The notes under the pieces were generated by a model. It made no database searches, was not told where the DNA came from, and saw only the letters and a list, made by a program, of their open reading frames with translations. A stretch of DNA of 64,000 nt from Butyrivibrio sp. XPD2002 (lineage in GTDB: Bacteria > Bacillota > Clostridia > Lachnospirales > Lachnospiraceae), in the NCBI RefSeq assembly GCF_000423945.1, contig NZ_AUIY01000001.1, positions 248,001 through 312,000 of the forward strand, given 5' to 3'. The position numbers were made by a program, and so were the translations under genes. Below, piece after piece: positions 1 through 9,272 of this stretch (positions within the stretch are counted from its first letter, which is position 1; each line of letters opens with the position of its first letter).

Positions 1-762
1 TACGAAGAAATTCTCAAAGTTCCTGTTTGATCTGTTAAGTGCGGGCTCGCCAAGATAACCCTCTATGGTGTAATTGCCCTCTGTCACAGAAATTGGCACA
101 AGACAGGTTGCAACATCACGTCCGTATATTCTGTAAATAAGCTCCTTAAGGTCGCCATTACCGGAGGTTATAAACTTATCATCTCTGTTATTGATAAAAT
201 GGAAGGACACACTGGGGTTATCCATTGCCATGTGCTCCATGATATCTCCAACATAAGAGCCTTCAGTCTGAGGTGTCTTTAAGAATTTCTTTCTCGCAGG
301 TGTGTTGTAAAAAAGATCTCTTACGATAATGGTTGTTCCTGTAGGAGAACCAATTTCTTCTATAGACTCTTCGTTACCACCGTTTATACAGTATCTGATA
401 CCTGTGAGTTCGTCAGCTGTCTTTGTTATAAGCTCTGTCTGAGAAACTGCGGATATACTTGATAAAGCCTCACCTCTAAAACCAAGAGACTTAAGTCTGT
501 ATATGTCGTCAATACTCATGAGCTTACTTGTAGCGTGGCGTTTAAAAGCATTTCGAATTTCTGACTTATCTATACCACTTCCGTTGTCAGTAACTCTTAT
601 AAGTGAGGTTCCGCCGTTCTGTACCTCAACTGTAATTGAAGTAGCACCGGAATCTATTGCATTCTCCACAAGCTCTTTTACAACGCTTGATGGTCTCTCT
701 ACAACTTCCCCCGCTGCAATCTGGTCTATGGTATTTTGATCAAGCTCGAAAATTTTTGCCAT
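1..762 (-). CDS. mutL: DNA mismatch repair protein MutL, N-terminal part (cut by window edge)
   Basis: Encodes the first 254 residues of MutL, the ATPase that couples mismatch recognition by MutS to downstream repair; the rest lies outside the window. The visible part is the GHKL ATPase domain. It has motif I ENAIDSGAT, motif II DNGSGI and motif III GFRGEALSS in the expected order, starting with the family-typical MAKIFELDQNTIDQIAAGEV. The ATG at 762 follows an AGGGG ribosome site that overlaps the stop codon of mutS, only three bases lie between the two genes, and the pair is presumably translationally coupled. Nothing in the visible part looks damaged. Identification is firm; whether the C-terminal endonuclease motif is present cannot be seen. 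Confidence 0.97.
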   Translation of the reverse strand, partial: MAKIFELDQNTIDQIAAGEVVERPSSVVKELVENAIDSGATSITVEVQNGGTSLIRVTDNGSGIDKSEIRNAFKRHATSKLMSIDDIYRLKSLGFRGEALSSISAVSQTELITKTADELTGIRYCINGGNEESIEEIGSPTGTTIIVRDLFYNTPARKKFLKTPQTEGSYVGDIMEHMAMDNPSVSFHFINNRDDKFITSGNGDLKELIYRIYGRDVATCLVPISVTEGNYTIEGYLGEPALNRSNRNFENFFV

Positions 763-765
763 TTC

Positions 766-3438
766 TTACCCCTTCCATCTGTTTTTTAGCTGATTCTGCA
801 GCTTATACAAAGTATTTAAGGCATCCATAGGCGTAAGATTTGAAATATCGATCTCCTCTAAGTCTCTCAAAACATCCTCATCCTTCACTGTGTCAAAGAG
901 AGACATCTGTGAAAGGTCAACGGTGTCATAATGTTTAACCGTTGATTTTTTACTGCTATTTTGATTAACTGTTATCCCCTGAACTTTTTCTGTTATATCA
1001 TTATCGGATAATTCCTCGGCAATAGCCTTTGCCCTGTCTATTACCATATCCGGTATTCCCGCAAGACGTGCAACCTGAATACCATAGCTCTTATCAGCGC
1101 CGCCCTTTATGATCTTGTGAAGAAATACTATGTCATCACCCTTTTCCTTAACGGCGATGCAATAATTGTTTACATTATCGATTTTGCCCTCAAGCTCTGT
1201 GAGCTCGTGATAGTGAGTAGCAAAAAGTGTTCTTGCTCCAAGGAGCTTTCTGTTACTGATGTGCTCAATAACAGCCCATGCAATAGAAAGTCCGTCATAG
1301 GTTGATGTTCCTCTTCCGATCTCATCGAGAATAAGAAGAGATTTTGAGGTAGCATTTCTTAAAATGTTGGCAACCTCATTCATCTCAACCATGAAGGTAC
1401 TCTGTCCGCTTCCAAGGTCATCGGAAGCACCGACTCTTGTAAATATTCTGTCCACAACGCCGATCTGTGCTGACTCTGCAGGAACAAAGCTTCCTATCTG
1501 CGCCATAAGAACAATAAGCGCTGTCTGTCTCATGAAGGTAGACTTACCTGCCATGTTGGGACCTGTAATGATTGCAATAGCATGCTTCTTATCATCAAGG
1601 AACGTATCGTTTGAGATGAACATATCTGTTCTATCCAGCATCTGCTCGATTACAGGGTGACGTCCTCCTGTGATCTTTAGTGTTCCTTTATCGGAAAGAA
1701 CAGGTTTTGTATAGTGATTCCTCTCAGCAACATAGGCAAGTGAGCAATATACATCAAGAAGAGCCACGCCCTTGGCGGTCTCCTGTATACGCTCAATCTC
1801 CATTGAGATGGAATCCCTGATCTTGCAGAACATCTCATATTCGAGGTTGTTCAGCTTATCCTGTGCATTAAGGATTGTATCTTCAAGCTCCTTAAGCTCA
1901 GGAGTTGTGTATCTCTCACAATTTGTAAGAGTCTGTTTTCTTATAAAGTAATCCGGAACCTTATCCTTAAAGGAATTGGTAACCTCGAAGGAATAACCGA
2001 ATACATTGCTGTACTTGATTCTGAGGTTCTTTATCTCAAGCTTATCCCTTTCCTTGGTCTCAAGGTCAGAGAGCCACTGCTTGCCATTGCTGCTGGCTTG
2101 TCTGAAGTGATCTATATTGCTGTCAAAGCCATCCTTAATGATTCCGCCTTCCTTTATTGTAAGCGGAGGCTCTTCGATAATGGCTTTATCTATAAGCTCA
2201 TAAATATCCTGAAGGCTGTCGATCTGGTTATAAACCCTGTCAAGAGAAACGATATCTCTTAAATCCTCAAGGACAATCTTAATTGCAGGAAGCATCTTAA
2301 GTGAATTGCGGAAAGCAAGAAGATCACGAGGATTAGCTGTGTGGTAGTTGATCTTGGCCATAAGTCTTTCCATATCATAGATAGGTCCAAGATACTCTCT
2401 AAGCTCATCCCTTGCGATCGCACTTTTCATAAGAGCCTCTACTGCAGTCTGTCTCTGAAGGATATCGTCAACCTCGATAAGTGGCTGCTCGATAAAGCTT
2501 CGAAGCATTCTTGCGCCCATAGCAGTTTTGGTCTTATCAAGAACCCAGAGCAGGGTACCTCGCTTTTGCTTATCGCGCATAGTCTCAATAAGCTCAAGGT
2601 TTCTTCTTGTTGAAGAATCAAGGAGCATGTACTTGCTGTTTATATAGGGATAAATGTGTATGATATTTGAGAGTTCATCCTTTTGAAGCTCTGTAAGGTA
2701 CTTAAGTGTAGCTCCCGCTGCAAGTACTCCGCTGGGGAAATCTGTAATTCCAAGACCTGAAAGTGATCCCACCTTAAAGTGCTTCATAAGGACATTCTTA
2801 TTTGAATCCTCATCAAAATATCTGGGTTCAAGAGTATTTATTACAATACCGCTTCTGTCCTTTAAGAGCTCAATATCAACGCCGCTGAGCATAAATGCAT
2901 CGTTACATATAAGCTCTGAAGGCTGGAATTTCTGTATTTCATCAAGGATATCCTTTAGCTGATCAACCTCTGTAAGATAGAAATCACCTGTTGTAACGTC
3001 AGCAAAAGAAATTCCGCTCTTATCCTCTGAATAGAAAACGCACATGAGATAGTTGTTCTTAGTCTCATCAAGCGCCTGCATGTTAAGATTTGTTCCAGGA
3101 GTAACAACGCGGGTAACATCTCTTTTAACGATGCCCTTAGCTTCCCTGGGGTCTTCCAGCTGCTCGCAGATTGCAACCTTATAGCCTCTGTTAACAAGCT
3201 TACTTAAATAGCTCTCAACGGCATGGTGAGGAACGCCGCACATAGGGGCTCTCTCCTCAAGTCCGCAGGCCTTACCTGTGAGGGTAAGCTCAAGCTCCTT
3301 GGAAGCCACCTTGGCGTCGTCAAAGAACATCTCATAGAAGTCCCCAAGTCTGTAAAATAATATGCAGTCCTTATACTCCTCCTTAGTCTTCATGTAGTTT
3401 TGCATCATGGGACTAAGCTTATCTACCTGTATTTCCAA
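766..3438 (-). CDS. mutS: DNA mismatch repair ATPase MutS
   Basis: Full-length MutS (890 aa), which recognises base mismatches and small loops. The mismatch-binding domain is near the N-terminus, with the Phe-X-Glu element inside YRLGDFYEMF at about residues 29-38. The ABC-type ATPase is C-terminal, with Walker A GPNMAGKST at about residue 624, a DEIGRGTST Walker B/signature region and the ATHYHELTEL switch. Length is normal for bacterial MutS1, and the absence of a Smr domain excludes MutS2. It lies between miaB (27 bases) and mutL (3 bases) in one minus-strand operon. No anomaly was seen. Confidence 0.98.
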   Translation of the reverse strand: MEIQVDKLSPMMQNYMKTKEEYKDCILFYRLGDFYEMFFDDAKVASKELELTLTGKACGLEERAPMCGVPHHAVESYLSKLVNRGYKVAICEQLEDPREAKGIVKRDVTRVVTPGTNLNMQALDETKNNYLMCVFYSEDKSGISFADVTTGDFYLTEVDQLKDILDEIQKFQPSELICNDAFMLSGVDIELLKDRSGIVINTLEPRYFDEDSNKNVLMKHFKVGSLSGLGITDFPSGVLAAGATLKYLTELQKDELSNIIHIYPYINSKYMLLDSSTRRNLELIETMRDKQKRGTLLWVLDKTKTAMGARMLRSFIEQPLIEVDDILQRQTAVEALMKSAIARDELREYLGPIYDMERLMAKINYHTANPRDLLAFRNSLKMLPAIKIVLEDLRDIVSLDRVYNQIDSLQDIYELIDKAIIEEPPLTIKEGGIIKDGFDSNIDHFRQASSNGKQWLSDLETKERDKLEIKNLRIKYSNVFGYSFEVTNSFKDKVPDYFIRKQTLTNCERYTTPELKELEDTILNAQDKLNNLEYEMFCKIRDSISMEIERIQETAKGVALLDVYCSLAYVAERNHYTKPVLSDKGTLKITGGRHPVIEQMLDRTDMFISNDTFLDDKKHAIAIITGPNMAGKSTFMRQTALIVLMAQIGSFVPAESAQIGVVDRIFTRVGASDDLGSGQSTFMVEMNEVANILRNATSKSLLILDEIGRGTSTYDGLSIAWAVIEHISNRKLLGARTLFATHYHELTELEGKIDNVNNYCIAVKEKGDDIVFLHKIIKGGADKSYGIQVARLAGIPDMVIDRAKAIAEELSDNDITEKVQGITVNQNSSKKSTVKHYDTVDLSQMSLFDTVKDEDVLRDLEEIDISNLTPMDALNTLYKLQNQLKNRWKG

Positions 3439-3465
3439 AAAACTTTCTCCTGTTTATCCAAATAG

Positions 3466-4923
3466 TTAAATCATAGCTCCTGTGTAATAGAAGCCATGGC
3501 ATTCATCAAGACGTACGTCAACGAATTCCCCAATAAGTGATTCATCTCCAGGGAAATGAACCAGCGTATTGTTGGACATACGACCTGTAACGAGGCTTGA
3601 ATCCTGCTCGTTAATCTCCTCCACAAGAACGCGGTGTGTCTGGCCTGTAAAGCGTGATGCACGCTCCTTGGCTGTCTCCTGAACCACCTTAAGAAGTCTG
3701 TCGAAGTTAGGCTTACTTACAGACTCCGGTACCTGCTCCCAGCCTGCAGCAGGTGTACCTGTTCTCTTTGAGTAAATAAATGTAAAGGCATTATCAAAAG
3801 CGGCTTTTCTAACAACATCAATGGTATCGTCAACGTCGCTGTCAGTCTCTCCGGGGAATCCAACAATAATATCCGTTGTGATGGATACGTCCGGGATTGC
3901 AGCCTTTATCTTATCAACAAGCGCAAGGAAGCTCTCCTTTGTATAATGTCTGTTCATCTTCTTTAAGATTTCATCTGAGCCGGACTGCAAAGGAAGATGA
4001 ATATGTCTTGCAACCTTCTCATTTTCAGCAATAACCTTAATAAGATCATCTGAAAGATCCTTGGGATGAGAAGTCATAAAGCGGACTCTCTCGATTCCAT
4101 CAACCTTACATACTTCAGCAAGGAGCTCTGCAAAGGTAAGCTGGTCTCCCTCAGGAAGTCCCTTACCATAGGAGTTTACGTTCTGACCAAGAAGCATGAT
4201 CTCCTTAACTCCGTCAGCTGCAAGGTATTCAATCTCACGAATGATGTCCCTGGGGCTCCTTGAGCGCTCACGTCCACGAACATAGGGCACGATACAGTAT
4301 GTGCAGAAATTGTTGCAGCCAAACATGATATTGATTCCGGACTTGAATTTATATTTTCTAAGAACGGGAAGATCCTCAACGATCTGGTCTGTATCCTTCC
4401 AGATATCGATTATCATCCTGTCTGATTCAAACATTGTGTTAAGAAGCTCTGCAAACTTGAAGATATTATGTGTTCCGAAGATCAGATCAACATGTCTGTA
4501 GCTCTTCTGAATCTTCTCGATAACACCCTGCTCCTGCATCATGCAGCCGCAAAGAGCAATCTTCATCCAGGGCTTTTTCTTCTTTATTCCGCCCACATAG
4601 CCAAGTCTTCCGAAAACACGCTGATCAGCGTTATCTCTTACAGTACAGGTGTTGTAGATAACAAAATCCGCATCCTCGTTTTCAACCTCTTCAAAGCCAA
4701 CCTTCTTAAGAACACCAAGAAGCTTCTCTGAGTCGCGGGCATTCATCTGACATCCAAAGGTTACAACGCAGGCTGTGGGCTTTCTTCCAAGCTCCTTCTC
4801 AAGGTCAGCTACGTGCTGCTTTACCTTCTCCATATATTCAAACTGGCGTAGTGTCTCCTCGCTGGCATTTTCTACGGGCTTATCATGTAAAAGTGTATTG
4901 TTGTTTTTTACTTCATTACTCAA
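3466..4923 (-). CDS. miaB: tRNA-2-methylthio-N6-dimethylallyladenosine synthase MiaB
   Basis: Radical-SAM methylthiotransferase (485 aa) that adds the 2-methylthio group to i6A37 of tRNAs reading UNN codons. The N-terminal MTTase domain has the cluster cysteines in TFGCQMN and CGCMMQEQ. The radical-SAM triad is FGCNNFCTYCIVPYVRGRE at about residue 200, and a C-terminal TRAM-like segment ends the protein. The first 45 or so residues form a charged extension before the MTTase domain, common in Clostridia. MiaB is preferred over MtaB or RimO because of the CIVPYVRGRERSR context. The start overlaps the pepT stop by four bases, implying coupled translation. Confidence 0.95.
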   Translation of the reverse strand: MSNEVKNNNTLLHDKPVENASEETLRQFEYMEKVKQHVADLEKELGRKPTACVVTFGCQMNARDSEKLLGVLKKVGFEEVENEDADFVIYNTCTVRDNADQRVFGRLGYVGGIKKKKPWMKIALCGCMMQEQGVIEKIQKSYRHVDLIFGTHNIFKFAELLNTMFESDRMIIDIWKDTDQIVEDLPVLRKYKFKSGINIMFGCNNFCTYCIVPYVRGRERSRSPRDIIREIEYLAADGVKEIMLLGQNVNSYGKGLPEGDQLTFAELLAEVCKVDGIERVRFMTSHPKDLSDDLIKVIAENEKVARHIHLPLQSGSDEILKKMNRHYTKESFLALVDKIKAAIPDVSITTDIIVGFPGETDSDVDDTIDVVRKAAFDNAFTFIYSKRTGTPAAGWEQVPESVSKPNFDRLLKVVQETAKERASRFTGQTHRVLVEEINEQDSSLVTGRMSNNTLVHFPGDESLIGEFVDVRLDECHGFYYTGAMI

Positions 4924-6194
4924 ATCTCAAAATCTCCATATGTGCCGCAGATTCCAAGAATAATATCTACGGTCTTTCTCATTTCATTAACTACTGCAAA
5001 TTCATATCTACCGTGGTAATTGTAACCGCCGGTGCAAAGGTTCGGACATGGAAGTCCCTTGTAGGAAAGCATAGCTCCGTCAGTGCCACCTCTTATCGGA
5101 ACATCAACCGCTGTGATTCCAAGCTCCTCCATAACCTTCTTGGCATTATCTACAAGATGCATGTGAGGACGGATCTTCTCGATCATGTTGTAGTAGGAAT
5201 CCTCCATTGTGAGTTCTACAGTGCCTTCACCATATTTCTTGTTAAGGAAATCTACGATGCTTTTAACCATTTCCTTCTTAACGGTGAACTTTTCCATGTC
5301 ATGATCACGTACAATATAGTAAACTACTGCCTTTTCACAGGTTCCCTTCATCATTGTAAGATGGAAGAAGCCCTCTCTGCCCTCTGTATACATGGGATTC
5401 TGAGACACAGGAAGCATTGACTGGAACTCATAGGCAATGAGAGTCGCATTCAGCATTCTGTTCTTGGCATCACCGGGGTGAACGCTTCTTCCGTTAATAA
5501 TGAGTTCAACCTCAGCAGCGTTAAAGTTCTCATACTCAAGAGTACCAAGATCACCGCCATCAACTGTATAAGCAAACTGCGCACCGAAGCGCTCAATATC
5601 AAAGTGATCTGTACCCTCACCAATCTCCTCATCGGGAGTAAATGCTATTTTGATCTCGCCATGCTTGATATCAGGATTCTTAAGGAAAATCTCTGTCATA
5701 GTCATGATCTCAGCAATTCCGGCCTTATCATCAGCGCCAAGAAGTGTCTGGCCATCAGTTACGATTAGGTCCTCTCCGACCTTCTCATTAAGAACAGGGA
5801 AATCCTTAGGAGAAAGGACATATTTTCCATCACCTGAAAGCTTAATGTCTTCTCCGTCATATTTTTCTACGATTCTTGCTTTAACGTCCTTACCGCTAAC
5901 AGCATCAGATGTATCCATGTGGGATATAAAGCCGATAACAGGTGTATTCTTTGATCCATCATTAGTTGCAGGAATTGTTGCGTATACATAGCAATGCTCC
6001 TGATCATAATACACATCAGAAGCACCCATTTCAGTAAGCTCCTTATATAAGAGCTTAGCCAGATCATGTTGTCCCGGAGTAGATGGACTTGTATTTGTCT
6101 GCTCATTGGACTGAGTATCTATTTTTGTATATCTGATAAATCTCTCTATGAGATCCTCAGGCTTATTCTTTACCTCTTCGCTTAATATTTTCAA
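4920..6194 (-). CDS. pepT: Peptidase T (tripeptide aminopeptidase, M20B)
   Basis: Cytosolic zinc aminopeptidase (424 aa) that releases the N-terminal residue from tripeptides. M20 metal-site motifs are present: GFISHMDTSD, the bridging Asp in LLGADDKAG, PDEEIGEG with the catalytic Glu, and the late His in GGYNYHGRYE. The lid domain contains the typical VELIINGRSVHPGDAKNRM segment. Length matches family PepT. It overlaps DUF5662 upstream and miaB downstream by four bases each, so it is in the middle of a tightly packed operon. Its placement with tRNA-modification and mismatch-repair genes gives no functional clue. Confidence 0.96.
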   Translation of the reverse strand: MKILSEEVKNKPEDLIERFIRYTKIDTQSNEQTNTSPSTPGQHDLAKLLYKELTEMGASDVYYDQEHCYVYATIPATNDGSKNTPVIGFISHMDTSDAVSGKDVKARIVEKYDGEDIKLSGDGKYVLSPKDFPVLNEKVGEDLIVTDGQTLLGADDKAGIAEIMTMTEIFLKNPDIKHGEIKIAFTPDEEIGEGTDHFDIERFGAQFAYTVDGGDLGTLEYENFNAAEVELIINGRSVHPGDAKNRMLNATLIAYEFQSMLPVSQNPMYTEGREGFFHLTMMKGTCEKAVVYYIVRDHDMEKFTVKKEMVKSIVDFLNKKYGEGTVELTMEDSYYNMIEKIRPHMHLVDNAKKVMEELGITAVDVPIRGGTDGAMLSYKGLPCPNLCTGGYNYHGRYEFAVVNEMRKTVDIILGICGTYGDFEI

Positions 6195-6808
6195 CGTGTT
6201 CTATCCTCCAGTTCTCTCTTCCAGCGGCCTTTATCCTTGCCTTTAAGGAAGATTTCTTTTATGTATTTAAATGTGGCTGCTTCGCCCTGTTCACCAAGCA
6301 TATTGAGAAAGAATTCAAGCTTATTTAAGGTGTCCGGATGGACAAGATTTTTGAGTATATGCTTTTCTCTCTCGTAATATCTTTGTGAATCCCAGGAGTT
6401 GTATTCATCACCCCTGTAGGTCATGCAGGCAGCAACTCTGTCCGCTATCATCTCAGCCACATATCTGTCCGGCATGGGACATGGCACAACGCCGTTGTTC
6501 TCAGTGCCGTTGATCTTATAAAAATCTATCCAATATTCAAAATGATGCTTATTTCTTCCTTTGTGATGAAGCCATGTTCTTGAATATCCAAAGAGCTCTC
6601 TTTCTCGTGTATTCGGTGAGCGTGTTCCCTGATAATATCTGGCACCGTTCCAAAATTCAGAGGGTGAATACTTCGAAAGATCATGGGTAAGTCCCTGATA
6701 AAAAAGCCCCATTTTAAAACAGTGCTTCCTCACAAGGCGCCTGTGCTTCGTAATGGTCTTAAAATGAAGCAAGGTGCTCTTAAGAGTTATCTTGTCGTTA
6801 TTTTCCAT
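6191..6808 (-). CDS. DUF5662 family protein
   Basis: A 205-residue soluble protein of unknown function that I place in DUF5662, a family common in gut Clostridia and sometimes mislabelled catalase. The visible hallmark is HDLSKYSPSEFW near residue 40, followed by a His-rich stretch HHKGRNKHHFEYW. These His and Asp residues could bind metal, but that is inference. No signal peptide or membrane segment is visible. It starts seven bases after the GlgX-like gene and overlaps pepT by four bases, so it is co-transcribed with both. Confidence 0.8.
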   Translation of the reverse strand: MENNDKITLKSTLLHFKTITKHRRLVRKHCFKMGLFYQGLTHDLSKYSPSEFWNGARYYQGTRSPNTRERELFGYSRTWLHHKGRNKHHFEYWIDFYKINGTENNGVVPCPMPDRYVAEMIADRVAACMTYRGDEYNSWDSQRYYEREKHILKNLVHPDTLNKLEFFLNMLGEQGEAATFKYIKEIFLKGKDKGRWKRELEDRTR

Positions 6809-6815
6809 GTCTGTT

Positions 6816-8777
6816 TCACTTTGTCATCTTTTTTGTAGTCTTCTTAACCGGTTTGCCGATTCCGATAAGGATCTTTACGGATCTCTCACTACATTCAATC
6901 TTGGTCTGGTCCTTGATCGAACTCATTTTGAAATTATCGGAAGGCTCCTCTGTGTCATTAAGCACCTGCCAGGTCATTCCCTCAGGGAGCTTGGGAAGTG
7001 CGAAGGTCACAGGATTCCAATGCATGTTATAGGCAATATAGAAGAAGTCCTGCTCCTTATCTGCCTTCTCATAGAGACCGCAGTACAGCATACCTATACT
7101 GTGACTGTAGTTTGAAAGGTCAGGTCTCCAGGCCTCGATTCCGTGATAAGAAAGGTCAGGATATCCGCAGGCCTTATAGTCCATAAGCTTAAATGCCTTG
7201 GATTCATGCAGTATCTTATACTTAAATCTGAGTGCCACAAGGAATTTAAGATAAGCGGTTATTCCGGGATTAAAGCCCTTTTCAGCCTGACTCCAGTCAA
7301 CCCAACCGGTGGCGTTATCCTGACAGTAGGGATTGTTATTACCATCCTGGGAATTACCGAATTCATCTCCTCCGAATATCATGGGTGTTCCCTGTGAAAA
7401 CATGAGCATTGTAAGCGCATTTCTTATTTGCTTTGCTCTGAGATTAAGGATAGCCGCTCTTCTGGTCCTACCCTCCATACCGCAGTTCCAGCTCAGGTTG
7501 TTATCAGTACCGTCACTGTTGTTTTCGCCGTTTGTCTCATTTCTCTTATGCTCATAGGACACAAGATCCGCAAGGCGGAAGCCCTCATAATCGCATAGAT
7601 AGTTAACTGTGCCGGCATTCTCTGAATTCTCAAGCATTACTCTTATGAAGTCTCCAAGTGAATTGTCATCACCCTTTAAGAATCTTCTGGAAGCATACAT
7701 GAAATCAGGCTTAAACTCGGCAAGTGTGCGTACATCGGCCTTTTTACCACCATAAATGCGTCCGTAATCAAAGCCGTAATACCATATTTTGATATCTGAT
7801 AATGCAGGGTCCTGGGCAACCATGGCTGGAGCAAGGTAGCTTCCCTTCATGTGCACGCCATCTATGTGATAGTTAAATACCCAATGCCTTATTGCAGCGC
7901 ATACCAGATCTTCCTTTGCATTCTCTTCAAAGAAAAACTGCATAATAACTTCTATTCCGTTCTTATGCATCTCCTTGACCATATCCTTGAACTCAAGGTC
8001 AGCATTCTGGGAATCCATGGCATAAGCAGTTCTGGGAGCAAAGTAAAAGCCCTCTTTATAGCCCCAGAAATTAATCTTCTGTCTTACGGAGCCGCTGTTT
8101 TTGATAGCACCGTTTTCGCTATACATAACCTTGCCACTGGTACCGCCGGAATGCTTAAAGGAGCCTTCAGGCATATTACCGCCGTTGTTGGCATTACCCT
8201 TTTTAGGAACCTCGAGAACATTCATCTCATAAGCGGGCATAAGCTCAACTGCAGTTACGCCAAGGCTTTTAAGATAAGAAATTTTCTCGATTAATCCCTT
8301 GTAGGTTCCTCTCTTTTTAAGTTCGATTCCACTTGAAGGGCTCTTGGTATATCCCCTTACGTGGAGTGTGTATACAAATGAATCCTCATACTTTGTTCTT
8401 GGGAATTTGTCCTGTCCCCAGTCATAGTCACTTTCATCAAGTCTGCAGCGGCAATCCTCTGGCTTTACGAGCTTACCCCATTTATCATAGCCTTCTACAT
8501 AAATGGCATAAGGATCAGCAAATAATGTGCCATTCTCATAAAGCATATAGCCAGTATATTCATCGGTATCTCCGGTAATAAGTGCGCAGAATACCTTGCC
8601 ATAACGGAATTCCTCTGAGAAGGTAACAAGGGTTCCTTCCCTGTCATTCTTCTTATAGAGCTTTATTCCGCAGTTTTTCCTTGACTGGAAGGTTGCACAG
8701 ACGCGGATTCCTTTTGATGTTCTTTTTACTCCCATTGGATAAGGCCGGGAGGCTGCCAATTTCAGTATATTTTTCAT
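6816..8777 (-). CDS. GlgX/isoamylase-like GH13 protein lacking the catalytic residues
   Basis: A 653-residue protein whose order of segments matches GlgX-type glycogen debranching enzymes. It has an N-terminal CBM48-like region (about 1-125), a barrel with YTLHVRGYTKSPSSG and FWGYKEGFYFAP, then SYEHKRNETNGENNSDG, LSWNCGMEG and GTPMIFGGDEFGNSQ, which are strongly conserved. The catalytic sites are not: the nucleophile motif FRFDLA is replaced by VHMKGS (Lys311 for Asp), the acid motif IAEPWD by WYYGFD (Tyr334 for Glu), HDG by YEG (Glu398 for Asp), and region I DVVYNH by MQFFFEE. It should therefore bind or scaffold alpha-glucan rather than cleave it, which is inference. It has its own extended -10 promoter and leads the operon. 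Confidence 0.85.
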   Translation of the reverse strand: MKNILKLAASRPYPMGVKRTSKGIRVCATFQSRKNCGIKLYKKNDREGTLVTFSEEFRYGKVFCALITGDTDEYTGYMLYENGTLFADPYAIYVEGYDKWGKLVKPEDCRCRLDESDYDWGQDKFPRTKYEDSFVYTLHVRGYTKSPSSGIELKKRGTYKGLIEKISYLKSLGVTAVELMPAYEMNVLEVPKKGNANNGGNMPEGSFKHSGGTSGKVMYSENGAIKNSGSVRQKINFWGYKEGFYFAPRTAYAMDSQNADLEFKDMVKEMHKNGIEVIMQFFFEENAKEDLVCAAIRHWVFNYHIDGVHMKGSYLAPAMVAQDPALSDIKIWYYGFDYGRIYGGKKADVRTLAEFKPDFMYASRRFLKGDDNSLGDFIRVMLENSENAGTVNYLCDYEGFRLADLVSYEHKRNETNGENNSDGTDNNLSWNCGMEGRTRRAAILNLRAKQIRNALTMLMFSQGTPMIFGGDEFGNSQDGNNNPYCQDNATGWVDWSQAEKGFNPGITAYLKFLVALRFKYKILHESKAFKLMDYKACGYPDLSYHGIEAWRPDLSNYSHSIGMLYCGLYEKADKEQDFFYIAYNMHWNPVTFALPKLPEGMTWQVLNDTEEPSDNFKMSSIKDQTKIECSERSVKILIGIGKPVKKTTKKMTK

Positions 8778-8809
8778 GAGTCTTCCTTTTTTTAGATATA
8801 CGACACAAT

Positions 8810-8815
8810 ATTATA
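8810..8815 (-). promoter_or_regulatory. Extended -10 promoter element for the GlgX-like operon
   Basis: On the minus strand the bases read TGTTATAAT, an extended -10 element, 33 bases before the ATG of the GlgX-like gene. No good -35 match is present at the usual distance, which is tolerated when the TGn extension exists. It lies downstream of the terminator of the preceding operon. Confidence 0.55.
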
Positions 8816-8852
8816 ACACATTCGATTTTTTATTTCATACGAAATAAAAGAA

Positions 8853-8877
8853 GCAGTATGGAATTTTTCCATACTGC
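8853..8877 (-). terminator. Intrinsic terminator after the DUF6033-DUF1292 genes
   Basis: An 11-bp perfect stem, GCAGTATGGAA with TTCCATACTGC, has a three-base loop. On the minus strand it is followed by a T-rich run (TTCTTTTATTT). It sits 36 bases past the DUF1292 stop codon. Confidence 0.8.
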
Positions 8878-8912
8878 CTCGTATAGTTAAAAACAATCTC
8901 TGCCTGGTCTTT

Positions 8913-9260
8913 TCAGTCTTCCGGATCAGCGTCAATCAGTTCATCAAACTCTATATCGTCAAGATACTCATCAAAAGCATCTGCAACTGCCTCGTACTCA
9001 TCATCATCTTCGATGTAGCCAAGCTGAGGCTCTTCATCCTTAGACTTCTGAATGAACTCATAGAACCAGACATTACCATCATTATTCTGGCCATGCTCAT
9101 CAAGAGGTAATAATACGATATAATCCTTCTCCTGAACTGTAAGTACTATCAGAACGGCACAGGTTACGTTTCTTCCGTCATCGAGCTCGATGTCGACTGT
9201 AATCTGCTCGTCATTCTGAATCTTGGTATTCATCTCTGTAGCGATCTCTGAAAAGATCAT
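8913..9260 (-). CDS. DUF1292 family acidic protein
   Basis: A roughly 115-residue, strongly acidic protein of the DUF1292 (YrzB-like) family, whose biochemical function is unknown. The core VDIELDDGRNVTCAVL...YIVLLPL...VWFYEF fits the family, and the tail is almost entirely Asp and Glu. I place the start at the ATG at 9260, five bases after GGAGG; an in-frame GTG six bases upstream overlaps that ribosome site and is less likely. It follows DUF6033 by 12 bases and shares its sigma-28-like promoter. Other DUF1292 genes usually sit beside yrrK and yrzL, which are not seen here. Confidence 0.8.
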   Translation of the reverse strand: MIFSEIATEMNTKIQNDEQITVDIELDDGRNVTCAVLIVLTVQEKDYIVLLPLDEHGQNNDGNVWFYEFIQKSKDEEPQLGYIEDDDEYEAVADAFDEYLDDIEFDELIDADPED

Positions 9261-9272
9261 AAGCACCTCCGT

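Noticed and set aside
4851-5420. Plus-strand open frame (189 codons) antisense to pepT and miaB
   Set aside because: It has no recognisable family and lies entirely inside two well-supported genes.
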